A DNA stretch of 64,000 nucleotides from an uncultured Bacteroidales bacterium (GCA_944323825.1 CALUTY010000013.1:43694-107693); one strand, 5' to 3'. Positions 33,386 through 43,939 are shown, counted from the stretch's first letter. Notes: generated from the letters alone by a model not told the origin. A program made the numbers and translations.

Positions 33386-35107
33386 ATGAAACATATTGTA
33401 TCGATAATTTCAGCCGTTGCATTTTTTTTCTTCATGCTGCCGCTGACGGCGTCAGCCGGAAATGACTCAGCCCCGGACCGGATAGTCCTCAGGCTCATGG
33501 GCGACTCGACAATGGCGGACAAGGACCTTTCGAAGCAGAATCCTGAGCGCGGATGGGGACAGCGGCTTCCCTCGCATCTGGACTCCTGTGTCACTGTGGT
33601 GAATTATGCACAGAACGGGAGAAGCACCAAGAGTTTTGTCGACAGGGGATTATGGGATAAGGTGAAGTCTGACCTGAAGGCGGGTGAATACCTTTTCATC
33701 CAGTTCGGACACAATGATTCCAAGACGGACGATTCCACAAGATATGCCCCGGCATTCGGACTTTATCAGGACAACCTCCGCATGTTCGTCAGCCATGCAC
33801 TTTCCGTGGGGGCAAGGCCTGTGCTTTTCACTCCGGTCTCCAGAAGGTGGTTTGACAGCGAAGGCGATCTGAAGCGGGACTGCCACGGGGATTATCCCGA
33901 AGCCGCAAGGCAGGTGGCGGAAGAGTTCGGAATTCCTTTTGTGGATGCCAATTCCATCACACAGGAGTGGCTGATGTCAGTCGGGGATGAGGCTTCAAGA
34001 AGTTATTACATGTGGATTCCGGAGGGAGTGAATCCGAGGCATCCTGACGGTCTTGTGGACAATACCCACACCAATGCGGCAGGAGCCAGGAAACTGGTGG
34101 AACTCCTGCTGCCTGCCATTACGGAGGCGGTTCCGGCCCTGGCGGACCATGTGGTGAAATATGATTTTGTCGTGGCAAAGGACGGAAGCGGTGACTTCTT
34201 CACGGTGCAGGAGGCCGTGGATGCCGCCCCTGACTACTGCAAGCAGTCGGAGACTGTCATTTATATAAAGGAGGGCATCTACAGGGAGAAACTGACCGTT
34301 CCGGCCAACAAGCAGAAGCTTCATCTTATAGGTGAAAATGCATTCCGGACGGTGATCACATGGGATGACTATGCACTTAAACCGGGCTCCACCGGCTATC
34401 CTATGGGCACTTCCGCCACCTCCACTGTTTTCATGCACGCGAATGATTTTCTTGCGGAAAACATCACATTCGAAAATACCGCAGGGGAGGGCAAGAGCAT
34501 AGGCCAGGCCTGTGCAATCACTGTGGACGGGGATCGTGCAGCCTTCATCGGATGCCGCTTCATTGCCAACCAGGACACCATATACAATTTCGGCCCCGGG
34601 CAGAGGCAGTATTTCCGTGACTGCTGGATAGAAGGGACCACAGACTTCATCTTCGGCTTTGCGACGGCATATTTTGAAGACTGTACCATAATGAGCAAGA
34701 AAGACAGCTATGTCACGGCAGCCGCCACACCGGAAGACAAGGAATACGGTTATGTGTTCAAAAACTGCCGTCTTATTCATGCCGAAGGCATTGATGAGGT
34801 CTATCTGGGCCGCCCGTGGCGACCGTATGCGAAGACCGTATTCATAGACTGCGAACTCGGCGACCACATACTTCCTGCAGGCTGGCACAACTGGAACAAG
34901 CCTGATGCAGAAAAGACATCATTCTATGCTGAGTATGGGAACAGTGGACCGGGAGCCGCCGGAAAGGAACAGAGGGTAAAATGGTCACATTTCCTGAAGG
35001 AAAAGGCTCTTGCGGACTACACTCCGGAAGCGGTGCTCGGTCCAAGGGATGCGCCGGCGGCCACCACTTCGCCTGAAACCACATCATGGTACTTCAAGGT
35101 GTTCTGA
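33386..35107 (+). CDS. CE12-CE8 bifunctional pectin esterase (acetylesterase + methylesterase)
   Basis: 573 residues from the ATG at 33386, which opens a signal peptide (MKHIVSIISAV to LTASAGN); an ATG at 33284 overlapping the GH28 stop would add about 34 unlikely residues. Residues about 30-248: SGNH rhamnogalacturonan acetylesterase (CE12) with LMGDSTMAD, FIQFGHNDSK and VDNTHTNAAGA. Residues about 255-560: pectin methylesterase (CE8) with AKDGSGDFFTVQEAVDAAP, FIANQDTIY, GTTDFIFGFATAYFEDC and YLGRPWRPYAKTVF, so the catalytic aspartates and arginine are kept. One polypeptide removes both acetyl and methyl groups, preparing pectin for the hydrolase and lyases encoded beside it. Confidence 0.92.
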   Translation: MKHIVSIISAVAFFFFMLPLTASAGNDSAPDRIVLRLMGDSTMADKDLSKQNPERGWGQRLPSHLDSCVTVVNYAQNGRSTKSFVDRGLWDKVKSDLKAGEYLFIQFGHNDSKTDDSTRYAPAFGLYQDNLRMFVSHALSVGARPVLFTPVSRRWFDSEGDLKRDCHGDYPEAARQVAEEFGIPFVDANSITQEWLMSVGDEASRSYYMWIPEGVNPRHPDGLVDNTHTNAAGARKLVELLLPAITEAVPALADHVVKYDFVVAKDGSGDFFTVQEAVDAAPDYCKQSETVIYIKEGIYREKLTVPANKQKLHLIGENAFRTVITWDDYALKPGSTGYPMGTSATSTVFMHANDFLAENITFENTAGEGKSIGQACAITVDGDRAAFIGCRFIANQDTIYNFGPGQRQYFRDCWIEGTTDFIFGFATAYFEDCTIMSKKDSYVTAAATPEDKEYGYVFKNCRLIHAEGIDEVYLGRPWRPYAKTVFIDCELGDHILPAGWHNWNKPDAEKTSFYAEYGNSGPGAAGKEQRVKWSHFLKEKALADYTPEAVLGPRDAPAATTSPETTSWYFKVF

Positions 35108-35182
35108 TTAAAAATATTTAGAGAATTCAAATCGGTTTCTTAAATTTATAGGTTGGTTGATTCAAAACAGAACATATCCGTC

Positions 35183-38100
35183 ATGCCGAAAGCATCAAAA
35201 ATAATCTCATTTTTCCTGCCGTTGCTGCTGGCCGCCGCATCTGCAGGAAATCTGCATTCTGCCCCGCTGGACTGCATCTTCGAGCATTATTCGTCCGATG
35301 ACGGTCTTCCGCACAATTCCATATCCGACATCCATCAGGACAGCAGGGGATACATATGGCTCTGTACATGGTACGGCCTGAGCCGGTTCGACGGAAACAC
35401 CTTCGTCAATTACACGATTCTTCCGGGGGACTATACCAACCTTTCCCACAACAGGATACTTTCCATCGAAGAGGATGCGGAAGGCTTTCTGTGGCTGACT
35501 ACATATGACTACCGTCTTTTCCGCTTTGACCCTGTGGCCGAGAAATTCACATCCATTCCTGATGACATTGAAGTGGCCGGGCCCGAGGACATGAAAGTGA
35601 AGTTTTTCCATTGCGACAGACAGGGATACACATGGGTGGCCTTCCGGAATTCCGGGCTGTACCGCATATCTCCTGATCTGGAGGTGACATCATTTTCCGG
35701 TGACGGACAGAACGGTGCGGGCAGGAGCATAAGCGCCATATACGAAGGTTCAGACGGGACGGTATATGCCGTTTCTGAGCTCGGAATATCGGCGATAAGG
35801 GACGGCCGTCCTGCACTTGTGTCAAGAACTTCTGATGTCATCTCGTTCGCGGAATTCGGAAGCAGGCTGTATTTCGTTTCTCCTGACAACCTCCTTTCCG
35901 TAGACATGGCTACTGGTAAGCAGAAGAAGGCTTCCCTTGCCGAATGCGGGGCCGGACCGGCCACGGCAATGGCATTGAGCGGCTCGGAGCACAAGACCCT
36001 ATATGTGGGCTTCAGGGACAATGCTGTGGCTTCCATAGACACTTCATCCCTCGGCATTGATGTCCACCGGACCGACATGGGCCGGGTCAGATACCTTTTC
36101 CCTGATTCGGAGGGGCTTCTGTGGATTGCCACGGAGCGTACTGGAATATGGTCTTACAATCCCTGCAAATCCAGTTTCAGACATTATGAGCATCCGAGAA
36201 ATGTAAAGTCATATTATGTGGACACGCTTGCGATGGTGATGGAGCACGACGGCCAGCCATGGATAAAGATGAACAATTACGGTTTCGGATATTATGACCG
36301 GGACAATGATTCCATCGTACCTCTGAGCAATGTCAAGGAGCAGACCGGCAGCCGCTTCATGAACGGGGTGGCCTGCTTCGAAGTGGACAGCACAGGAGTG
36401 GTGTGGCTTTCCACCATCATGCGCGGCCTTGAACGTGTCACCGTCGTCACACCGAAACTTGATGTGATAGTGCCTCCGGCCCGTTCCGATGACATGCTTT
36501 CCGCCTCAGAGGTGAGGGCCATATTCAGGGACAGCAGGGATGATGTGTGGGTGGCCACCAAAAGCAGCGAACTCTACATATATTCTCCTGACATGTCCAC
36601 ATGCCGCCGTTTCCCGAATCCAGAAACGCTGGGGAACATCTATGCCATATACGAGGATTCTTCCGGCAACATCTGGCTCGGTACCAAAGGAAATGGCCTG
36701 ATAAGGCTTTCCCCTTCGGCATCAGGGTATGAGGTGACACATTTCCGTCATGACCAGAATGACGGGTCGTCAATCAGTTCTGACAACATATATTCCATTG
36801 TACAGGATCTTGACGGGAGGATATGGTTCGGCACATACGGCGGCGGCCTGTCGATGCTGCCGTCTCCGGAAAGCACATCATTCTGCACCGTCTACGACAA
36901 TTTCCCTGATTATCCGCTCGAATACGGAGACAGGGTGAGGTATCTGCATTGCATGAAGGACGGGCGCATGCTTGTGGCCACGGTCGGAGGGCTGATCTGG
37001 TTCCGCCCCCAGGATAATGTCGAGCTTACGGTCTTCCATTCGGTGAGGAAGATACCCGGTGACATGCATTCCCTCGGAAACAACGACATAATACATATCT
37101 TTGATGACAATGACGGCAACACTTGGCTCTGCACATTCGGGGGGGGCATAGACCGGATCCGGTTTGACGGGGACGAGGCGCGTTTCGACATAATCAGCAC
37201 TGCTGACGGACTTTCCAGCAACATAGTGCTTTCTGCCGTGTGCAGCGAAGACGGTGACATCTGGCTTGCCACAGAGACAGGCCTGTCCAAGATCGAGCAT
37301 GGCGGGAACACTGTGACGAACTATACCAAATATGACGGGATGGTTCCTACGACATTCAGCGAGGCCACATGTGCAAGGCTGAAGGACGGCTCGCTCGTAT
37401 TCGGCACTTGCAACAATGTCTACAGGATAAATCCGGATGACTTCATATATACTTCCGAGCCTTTGAGGCTTGCATTGTCGGGGCTCAGCATAGACGGGAC
37501 AAGGGTGCCCCTGACCGGAAAGATAACCATCCCGCATGACTATTCCTTTTTCAGGATCAATTTCACATCCCTCAATTACAAGCTGCAGGGAATGATCAAT
37601 TATTCCTACAAACTGGACGGGTACGACAAGAAATGGATCACCGGACAGACAGGAGGGGCGACATATTCAAGGATCCCTCCCGGAAAATACAGATTTCTGG
37701 TGACTGCATCCTCTTCGCACGGGGTGGAGGCTGATACCGATACTGTCGCCGTGGATGTGCGTGTCATGCCTTCGGTGTGGACATGTACGGCGGCAAAGAT
37801 CATATATGTCCTGGTCATCCTGGCCATTGCCTCTGTCCTTGTGCGGATGTTCCTCACTTCGATGAAGCTGAGGAATGACGTGAAGCTGGAGCAGAACCTC
37901 AATGACATGAAGGTGCGTTTCTTCACCAATATCTCCCATGAACTGAGGACACCTCTGACGCTGATACTCGGAGGAATAGACGATGTGCAGAAGAATCTTT
38001 CCCCCGGGGACCGCTCCGAATACAGCGTCAACCTTGTCTACAAGAATGCACGCAGGATGATGACCCTGGTGGACCAGCTTCTTGACATAAGAAGAATAGT

Positions 38101-39529
38101 CAGCGGGAAGATGAGGCTGAGGGTCAGCCAGATGGATATTGTGCAGCTTATCAGGAAAGTTTATGATGATTTCAAGGACATGTCTGCCGAGCGGAACATG
38201 GAGCTGAGCTTCACGCATTCAGTGGACAGCCTGATGATATGGGGGGATGCCGGCCGTCTGGAGGCACTGATATACAATCTGTTGTCCAATGCCTTCAAAT
38301 ATACCTCCGACGGCGGGCGGATAGAAGTGGCCATATATTACAGGGAAGGTGTTCAGGAATTCACTCTCATGGTCAGGGACAACGGCATAGGCATTCCGAA
38401 GGAAAAGAGGACGGCCATTTTCGAACCGTTTGTCCAGGCTTCCGACGCTTCCTTGAAAGGGATGTCCAGCAGCGGGATAGGCCTTTCATTCTGCAAGGAG
38501 ATAGTGGACATCCATGGCGGCCGCATATGGGTGGAGAGCGAGGTCAACAGGGGGTCCGGTTTCTATGTGACCCTTCCGACAGACAGAGACCATTTTTCTG
38601 ACGAGACCGCCGAGTTCATTGAAGAGGATGCAGGGCAGTCTGGCAGTGAGGTGTCTGAGGCATACGGGCTCAGCAAATACAAGGTGAAGCCGACATTCCC
38701 GTCCGGTGCATTGAAGGTTCTCGTGGCTGAGGACAATTCCGAATTGAAGGTATATATCTACAACTGTCTCATCAACAGGTATGACGTACGTGATGTATCC
38801 AACGGGAAAGAGGCTCTTCAGGTCATTGCCGGAGGGTGGATGCCGGATATGATAGTGACCGACCTGATGATGCCGGAGATGGATGGCATAGAACTGATAA
38901 ACAAGGTGCGCAGTGATTTCACGACCAGCCATATCCCTATAATAATGATTACGGCAAAGCATGAGAATGACACTCATGTCAAGGCCATGAAATATGGGGC
39001 GGACGGCTATATCGCCAAGCCTTTCACCATGGAACTGCTCGTTGCGAGGATGGAGAACCTGCTTGACAGAAGGCGTGAGATCATATCAAGGATGTCTGCG
39101 GCGGAGCCTGTGGCGAATGGCAAGGGCCGCCGCGGGGCAAAGCCTGTGGAGATTGTCCCGGATGAGGTCGTCATCACGGACAGGGACGGGGAGCTTATCA
39201 GGAAGGTGATGAAATGGCTGGAGGAGAATGTGTCTGATTCGGAGGTGACTGTGGACAACCTTGCAAGCTATGTGGGCATGGGACGCACTTCCATGTACAA
39301 CAAGCTGAAGGGACTTACCGGCAAGTCTCCGGTGGAGCTGATCCAGGAATACCGGCTGGAGAAGGCCACCTATTATCTCAAGAGCGGGCAGTACTCGGTG
39401 TCAGAGACCTCCTACAAGGTGGGCTTTTCCGATCCCGGATATTTCAGCCGTTCCTTCAAGAAGCATTTCGGCATTTCCCCTGCTGACTATATAAAGGAAC
39501 ACAAGAACAGTCAGCAGAAAATTTGCTGA
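35183..39529 (+). CDS. Hybrid two-component system sensor-regulator (HTCS) of the pectin locus
   Basis: 1448 residues from the ATG at 35183; an upstream TTG is less likely. Order: signal peptide; periplasmic two-bladed propeller repeats (about 20-770, many W-L-x-T/W-F-G-T-x-G-G-L units); Y_Y_Y domain (about 790-860); membrane helix (IIYVLVILAIASVLVRMF, about 872-890); HisKA with FFTNISHELRTPLTL (about 918); HATPase with NLLSNAFKYT, DNGIGIPKEKR and SSGIGLSFCKEI (about 1020-1130); receiver domain with VAEDN, VTDLMMPEMDG and TAK (about 1177-1290); AraC-type HTH (about 1352-1448). It binds a pectic oligosaccharide in the periplasm and activates the locus. It lies within the run of genes it should control. 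Confidence 0.96.
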   Translation: MPKASKIISFFLPLLLAAASAGNLHSAPLDCIFEHYSSDDGLPHNSISDIHQDSRGYIWLCTWYGLSRFDGNTFVNYTILPGDYTNLSHNRILSIEEDAEGFLWLTTYDYRLFRFDPVAEKFTSIPDDIEVAGPEDMKVKFFHCDRQGYTWVAFRNSGLYRISPDLEVTSFSGDGQNGAGRSISAIYEGSDGTVYAVSELGISAIRDGRPALVSRTSDVISFAEFGSRLYFVSPDNLLSVDMATGKQKKASLAECGAGPATAMALSGSEHKTLYVGFRDNAVASIDTSSLGIDVHRTDMGRVRYLFPDSEGLLWIATERTGIWSYNPCKSSFRHYEHPRNVKSYYVDTLAMVMEHDGQPWIKMNNYGFGYYDRDNDSIVPLSNVKEQTGSRFMNGVACFEVDSTGVVWLSTIMRGLERVTVVTPKLDVIVPPARSDDMLSASEVRAIFRDSRDDVWVATKSSELYIYSPDMSTCRRFPNPETLGNIYAIYEDSSGNIWLGTKGNGLIRLSPSASGYEVTHFRHDQNDGSSISSDNIYSIVQDLDGRIWFGTYGGGLSMLPSPESTSFCTVYDNFPDYPLEYGDRVRYLHCMKDGRMLVATVGGLIWFRPQDNVELTVFHSVRKIPGDMHSLGNNDIIHIFDDNDGNTWLCTFGGGIDRIRFDGDEARFDIISTADGLSSNIVLSAVCSEDGDIWLATETGLSKIEHGGNTVTNYTKYDGMVPTTFSEATCARLKDGSLVFGTCNNVYRINPDDFIYTSEPLRLALSGLSIDGTRVPLTGKITIPHDYSFFRINFTSLNYKLQGMINYSYKLDGYDKKWITGQTGGATYSRIPPGKYRFLVTASSSHGVEADTDTVAVDVRVMPSVWTCTAAKIIYVLVILAIASVLVRMFLTSMKLRNDVKLEQNLNDMKVRFFTNISHELRTPLTLILGGIDDVQKNLSPGDRSEYSVNLVYKNARRMMTLVDQLLDIRRIVSGKMRLRVSQMDIVQLIRKVYDDFKDMSAERNMELSFTHSVDSLMIWGDAGRLEALIYNLLSNAFKYTSDGGRIEVAIYYREGVQEFTLMVRDNGIGIPKEKRTAIFEPFVQASDASLKGMSSSGIGLSFCKEIVDIHGGRIWVESEVNRGSGFYVTLPTDRDHFSDETAEFIEEDAGQSGSEVSEAYGLSKYKVKPTFPSGALKVLVAEDNSELKVYIYNCLINRYDVRDVSNGKEALQVIAGGWMPDMIVTDLMMPEMDGIELINKVRSDFTTSHIPIIMITAKHENDTHVKAMKYGADGYIAKPFTMELLVARMENLLDRRREIISRMSAAEPVANGKGRRGAKPVEIVPDEVVITDRDGELIRKVMKWLEENVSDSEVTVDNLASYVGMGRTSMYNKLKGLTGKSPVELIQEYRLEKATYYLKSGQYSVSETSYKVGFSDPGYFSRSFKKHFGISPADYIKEHKNSQQKIC

Positions 39530-39557
39530 TAACCATTTAACGGATAATAATAACATT

Positions 39558-42008
39558 ATGAAAACCAGATATTATATCATGTCCCTTGCGGCCGGGCTCA
39601 TGTCTGCCGCATCGGCCTGCCAGCACATTTCCGCACAGGAAACCCCGGACTTCAGCTTCATCCGCGGCATAGAGCCTTATTCTGTGAAGATGATGCTTTC
39701 CGAGATGGCACGGAATCCTGATGCCACCTGGCTCGACGGCCGTCAGGGCCAGCGCAAATGGAACTACACCACCGGGCTTGAACTTCTTTCGTTCCTCGAT
39801 GTGGCTGAAAGATATGATCTTGACTATCCTGTGGACTATGTGCGCAGCTGGGCTGACACCATGACCACGGAAGACGGCACGGTCTGGAAATACAAGAAGG
39901 AGGCCTACAATGTGGACCATATCTGTCCCGCCAGGATATATTACAGACTGTATGATGAGTTCCGGGACCAGAAATACCGCCGTGTCCTCCGCAAGATAAG
40001 GGAGCAGATTGACACCCAGCCGAGGACCGGGGACGGGATCTTCTGGCACAAGCAGATATATCCGCATCAGGTCTGGCTTGACGGCCTGTATATGGCCCAG
40101 CCTTTCTATGCGGAATATACAAAGAGGTTTTCACCAAAGTCCGAAAGGGATTCCCTCTTCCATGATATAGCCGGACATTTCAAGGGAGCCGCAAAGCACA
40201 CATACGACCCTGCAACCGGTCTCTTCCGCCATGCCTGGGACGAATCCCGCTCCATGTTCTGGGCCGATACCCTTTCCGGACAGTCATCCCATGCATGGGG
40301 CAGGGCCTGCGGCTGGTATGCCATTGCATTGGCGGAGACCCTTGACTATTTCCCGGAGAAGCATCCCGACAGGAAGGAGCTCATCGGACAGTTCCGTTAT
40401 CTCATGGACGCGGTACGGAAATATGCAGACCCCGTCACCGGGATGTGGTATCAGGTACTGGACTCGCCGGGCAGGGAAGGAAACTATCTTGAAGCGACAG
40501 CTTCTTCCATGTTTGTCTATGCGGCATTGAAAGGTGTCCGCATGGGTTATCTTGACAGTTCGTGGAGGGAGTATTCACGGGATCTTTACAACCGTTTCGT
40601 GGATACTTTCGTCAGGGAAAATCCTGACGGTACCATTTCCCTCACATCGTGCTGCTCGGTGGCCGGACTCGGCGGCAAGGAGATGCGTGACGGCACATAC
40701 GCATATTATCTCAGCGAGCCTGTCATTGACAATGACTGCAAGGGAGTCGGACCGTTCATCTGGGCCTCACTCGAATATGAGGCAGCATACAATGTTGATT
40801 ATATATTTGATGGGCAATATATTGCCGGAGGTCTGCCTGTGTCGGAGGATTTCGCCCGTATCCCTGCATTTGACGGAGCCCTCGGAGGCGGAATGTACAC
40901 TGCAGGAGGCCGTGGCGGAAAGGAATATGTGGTCACATCCCTTGAGGACAGCGAGGAGGAGGGCACTTTCAGGCATGCCGTGAGGGCTGAAGGACCAAGG
41001 ATCGTGAAATTTGCCGTCAGCGGGGACATCCATCTGAAATCCACCCTTAAGATAGAAGATCCGCATATAACCATTCTCGGACAGACGGCTCCAGGCGAAG
41101 GCATCACCATCCGCGACCACGGGGTGTATATCGGCACTGACGAGGTCATCATCCGCTATCTCCGTTTCCGGATGGGATCCGCTTCCAGGGATGAGAATGA
41201 CGCCTTGGGCTCAAGGCATAACAACAACATCATCATCGACCATTGCTCCATCAGCTGGGCGACGGATGAAAACGCCTCTTTCTATGCCAACAGCAATGCC
41301 ACCATCCAGTGGTGCATAATTTCAGAGGCTCTGAACAGTTCCATCCACAGGAAGGGGGAGCACGGCTACGGAGGCATCTGGGGCGGCCGCAATGTCACTT
41401 TCCATCACAACATCATAGCCCACAACAACAGCCGCAACCCGCGTTTCGACCATCCTGCCGTATATGAAGGCACCGACCTGCTTTTCCGTCGGGGAACCGT
41501 CGAATTCGTCAACAATATAGTCTACAACTGGGGTATGAAAGCCATCTACGGCGGTGAGGAAGGATGGTTCAATGTCATAGGCAACCTTTTCAAGGCAGGT
41601 CCCGGCACGAAGAACCTTGACGGGAGATATGTGGAGATTTCCACTTCCGAAAGCACATCCATGATTCCCGGTTCTTTTTACATAAAGGACAATGTCTATG
41701 ATGTTTCGGCCGTAAGGGGAGGAAACTGGCTCGGCAAGAAGCCAGATGAAGGGAAAATTGAAAGATATGCTTCAGAATACGAAAATGTTTCGCCGGCAGA
41801 GCCGTTTGCCTGCCGGAACCCTCTCACTCCTGTCCCTGTAATGAAGGAATACAAGGCAATACTGAAGTCTGCAGGGGCTTCCGCCAGCCGTGATGCCATA
41901 GACAGCAGGATAGTAAAGGAAATAAAGACCGGCACCGCCTCATTCAAAGGCTCCGTGACCGGCATTCCGGGCATCATCGATTCCGAAAATGATGTGATTG
42001 CTGACTGA
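39558..42008 (+). CDS. GH105 unsaturated uronyl hydrolase fused to PL1 pectate lyase
   Basis: 816 residues with a lipoprotein-like signal (LMSAASACQHISAQ). Residues about 35-415 are a GH105 (alpha/alpha)6 domain: GQRKWNYTTGLELLSFLD, YPHQVWLDGLYMAQPFYAEY with the catalytic aspartate, and QSSHAWGRACGWYAIALAE. Residues about 430-816 are a PL1 beta-helix: GALGGGMYTAGGRGGKEYVV, TILGQTAPGEGITI, IIDHCSISWATDENAS, GYGGIWGGRNVTFHHNIIAH and NPRFDHPAVYEG with the catalytic arginine. The lyase makes 4,5-unsaturated galacturonides and the GH105 domain can remove the unsaturated end sugar, so the fusion couples two consecutive steps. It starts 28 bases after the regulator. Confidence 0.93.
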   Translation: MKTRYYIMSLAAGLMSAASACQHISAQETPDFSFIRGIEPYSVKMMLSEMARNPDATWLDGRQGQRKWNYTTGLELLSFLDVAERYDLDYPVDYVRSWADTMTTEDGTVWKYKKEAYNVDHICPARIYYRLYDEFRDQKYRRVLRKIREQIDTQPRTGDGIFWHKQIYPHQVWLDGLYMAQPFYAEYTKRFSPKSERDSLFHDIAGHFKGAAKHTYDPATGLFRHAWDESRSMFWADTLSGQSSHAWGRACGWYAIALAETLDYFPEKHPDRKELIGQFRYLMDAVRKYADPVTGMWYQVLDSPGREGNYLEATASSMFVYAALKGVRMGYLDSSWREYSRDLYNRFVDTFVRENPDGTISLTSCCSVAGLGGKEMRDGTYAYYLSEPVIDNDCKGVGPFIWASLEYEAAYNVDYIFDGQYIAGGLPVSEDFARIPAFDGALGGGMYTAGGRGGKEYVVTSLEDSEEEGTFRHAVRAEGPRIVKFAVSGDIHLKSTLKIEDPHITILGQTAPGEGITIRDHGVYIGTDEVIIRYLRFRMGSASRDENDALGSRHNNNIIIDHCSISWATDENASFYANSNATIQWCIISEALNSSIHRKGEHGYGGIWGGRNVTFHHNIIAHNNSRNPRFDHPAVYEGTDLLFRRGTVEFVNNIVYNWGMKAIYGGEEGWFNVIGNLFKAGPGTKNLDGRYVEISTSESTSMIPGSFYIKDNVYDVSAVRGGNWLGKKPDEGKIERYASEYENVSPAEPFACRNPLTPVPVMKEYKAILKSAGASASRDAIDSRIVKEIKTGTASFKGSVTGIPGIIDSENDVIAD

Positions 42009-42045
42009 AAATGGCGATGTCTGTCTTAATTTGGGATAATCATTG

Positions 42046-42053
42046 TATTTTTG
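42046..42053 (+). promoter_or_regulatory. Promoter -7-like element before the first fibronectin-PL1 gene
   Basis: TATTTTTG fits TAnnTTTG, 26 bases before the ATG at 42080. The nearest TTTG is only 12 bases upstream, so the -33 part is poor. Confidence 0.25.
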
Positions 42054-42079
42054 CCGGACGACAGACAAAAATAAGGAAT

Positions 42080-43918
42080 ATGAGGAGATCTGCACATCTG
42101 CTATTTTACATTTTCTTTTTTCTGTTCCTGACAGGATGTCAGGAACATGGGCCGGAAAGCGGCATGGTGCTTTCCGTTCCGGGCAACTTTGCAGGGACTG
42201 TTTCCGGAGAAACTTCACTTACATTCTCCTGGGATCCTGTGGAAGGTGCGTCACAGTATTATGCATCCCTGACAAATGCGTATGATGAGACAAGTGTCGG
42301 GGATCCGGTATTCGTGACGGAGTCGTCGGTTACATTCGAAGGTCTGGAGAAAGGATTTTCCTATGTGTGCCGTGTCCGGGCCATAGGCGGGATGGAATAT
42401 TCGGAATTTCTGGTGTCAGATGCAGTCTATCTTCCTGATCCTGAATATGAGTCGTTCAATATACCCGTCTCGGAAGATGAACACGGTCTGACTCTTGCTT
42501 TCCCTGGTGCGGAAGGCGGCGGAATGCATGTCACAGGCGGCCGGGGAGGAGCGGTGATCCATGTCACGAATACGAATGACAGCGGAGAAGGCTCTCTGAG
42601 GGAGGCGTTGAACACGGCGGGTGCCAGGACAGTGGTGTTTGATGTTGCGGGACGGATAGACCTGCAGTCTGAGCTGCGGATCAGTGAAGGGAACCTTACC
42701 ATAGCAGGTCAGACTGCCCCGGGACAGGGAATCTGCATCAGCGGCTATCCTGTGGCGGTGGATGCGGACAATGTCATCATCCGTTTCCTGCGTTTCCGCC
42801 TCGGGGATGTCAATGCCGCTTCCGCTGCAGTTGCTGATACCCTTGCCTCCGTCTACGGACATTACCGTGACGGCATCATCATAGACCATTGCTCGATGTC
42901 GTGGGGACTTGACGGCTGTGCATCCTTCTATGCCAATACCGATTTCACCATGCAATGGTGCATGGTATATGAGGCTCTGAACAATCCCGTTTCTTCTGCC
43001 GGTGCAGGCCTGCATGGCATGGGCGGCATCTGGGGCGGCAAGAATGCATCATTCCATCACAACCTCCTGGCCCACAACGGCAACGGAAGCCCCCGCCTTG
43101 ACTGTCCTGACATGTACGGTGACCATCTTTCCACCCACAGGGGAAATGTGGACATCCGCAACAATGTGATATACAACTGGGGCAGCAATTCCATGTATGG
43201 CGGAGAAGACGGTTCATTCAATGTAATTGACAATTATTTCAAGCCGGGACCTGCATCCGAAGAGGCGGCATGGTTCGTGGATGCCTGGTGGTATTCTCCG
43301 GAATACTCTTCCGGCACGGATTACCCGGACATTTATGTCAGCGGCAACTGGCACTCCGGAAGCTACGCCTCCGCCATAAATTCGGACAATTCCCAGGGTG
43401 TCGTATGGCGGGACCAGAGCCAGTATGGGGAGAATCCTTCCCACAGCCTGCAGACCGAGCCGTTCAAAATCCTGGCAGATGATGCGACGGCATGTTACAT
43501 GACCGCACATTCCGCCGAAGATGCATTTACTGCCGTGACCGGATATGCCGGGGCTTCGCTCGTCCGTGACAATGCCGACACAAGGGTGGCTTCTGAGGCC
43601 ATGAATGCCAATTCGTCGGCATCGGGCAGTAATGGCAGTACCGGCGGTCTGATTGATTCCCAGACAGATGCCGGAGGATGGCAGGAATATTCCGCCACTT
43701 CAGACGAACTCACTGCCGTGACGGATACGGACGGTGACGGAATGCCGGATGCATTTGAAACTGAATACAGCCTTGATCCGTCAAATGCCTCCGATGCATC
43801 TTCCATGACGCTTGACAACCACGGCCGTTACACCAATCTGGAGATGTATCTCCATTGGCTTGTGCGTGACATCATTTCCGCACAGCAGGGTGCAAACGGC
43901 ACATATACTGAACTGTAA
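42080..43918 (+). CDS. Fibronectin-type III / PL1 pectate lyase lipoprotein (copy 1)
   Basis: 612 residues from the ATG at 42080; an ATG at 42011 would put about 23 polar residues before the signal. Lipobox FFLFLTGCQEH. Residues about 25-115: a fibronectin type III module. Residues about 135-530: PL1 beta-helix with LAFPGAEGGGMHVTGGRGG, TIAGQTAPGQGICI, IIDHCSMSWGLDGCAS, GMGGIWGGKNASFHHNLLAH and GSPRLDCPDMYG. The tail has a calcium-loop-like DTDGDGMPDAFE and HGRYTNLEMYLHWLV. It cleaves polygalacturonate by beta-elimination on the cell surface. It is a paralogue of the next gene, which lies 21 bases downstream. Confidence 0.92.
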   Translation: MRRSAHLLFYIFFFLFLTGCQEHGPESGMVLSVPGNFAGTVSGETSLTFSWDPVEGASQYYASLTNAYDETSVGDPVFVTESSVTFEGLEKGFSYVCRVRAIGGMEYSEFLVSDAVYLPDPEYESFNIPVSEDEHGLTLAFPGAEGGGMHVTGGRGGAVIHVTNTNDSGEGSLREALNTAGARTVVFDVAGRIDLQSELRISEGNLTIAGQTAPGQGICISGYPVAVDADNVIIRFLRFRLGDVNAASAAVADTLASVYGHYRDGIIIDHCSMSWGLDGCASFYANTDFTMQWCMVYEALNNPVSSAGAGLHGMGGIWGGKNASFHHNLLAHNGNGSPRLDCPDMYGDHLSTHRGNVDIRNNVIYNWGSNSMYGGEDGSFNVIDNYFKPGPASEEAAWFVDAWWYSPEYSSGTDYPDIYVSGNWHSGSYASAINSDNSQGVVWRDQSQYGENPSHSLQTEPFKILADDATACYMTAHSAEDAFTAVTGYAGASLVRDNADTRVASEAMNANSSASGSNGSTGGLIDSQTDAGGWQEYSATSDELTAVTDTDGDGMPDAFETEYSLDPSNASDASSMTLDNHGRYTNLEMYLHWLVRDIISAQQGANGTYTEL

Positions 43919-43939
43919 TAGATTGAATTGATTTATATT

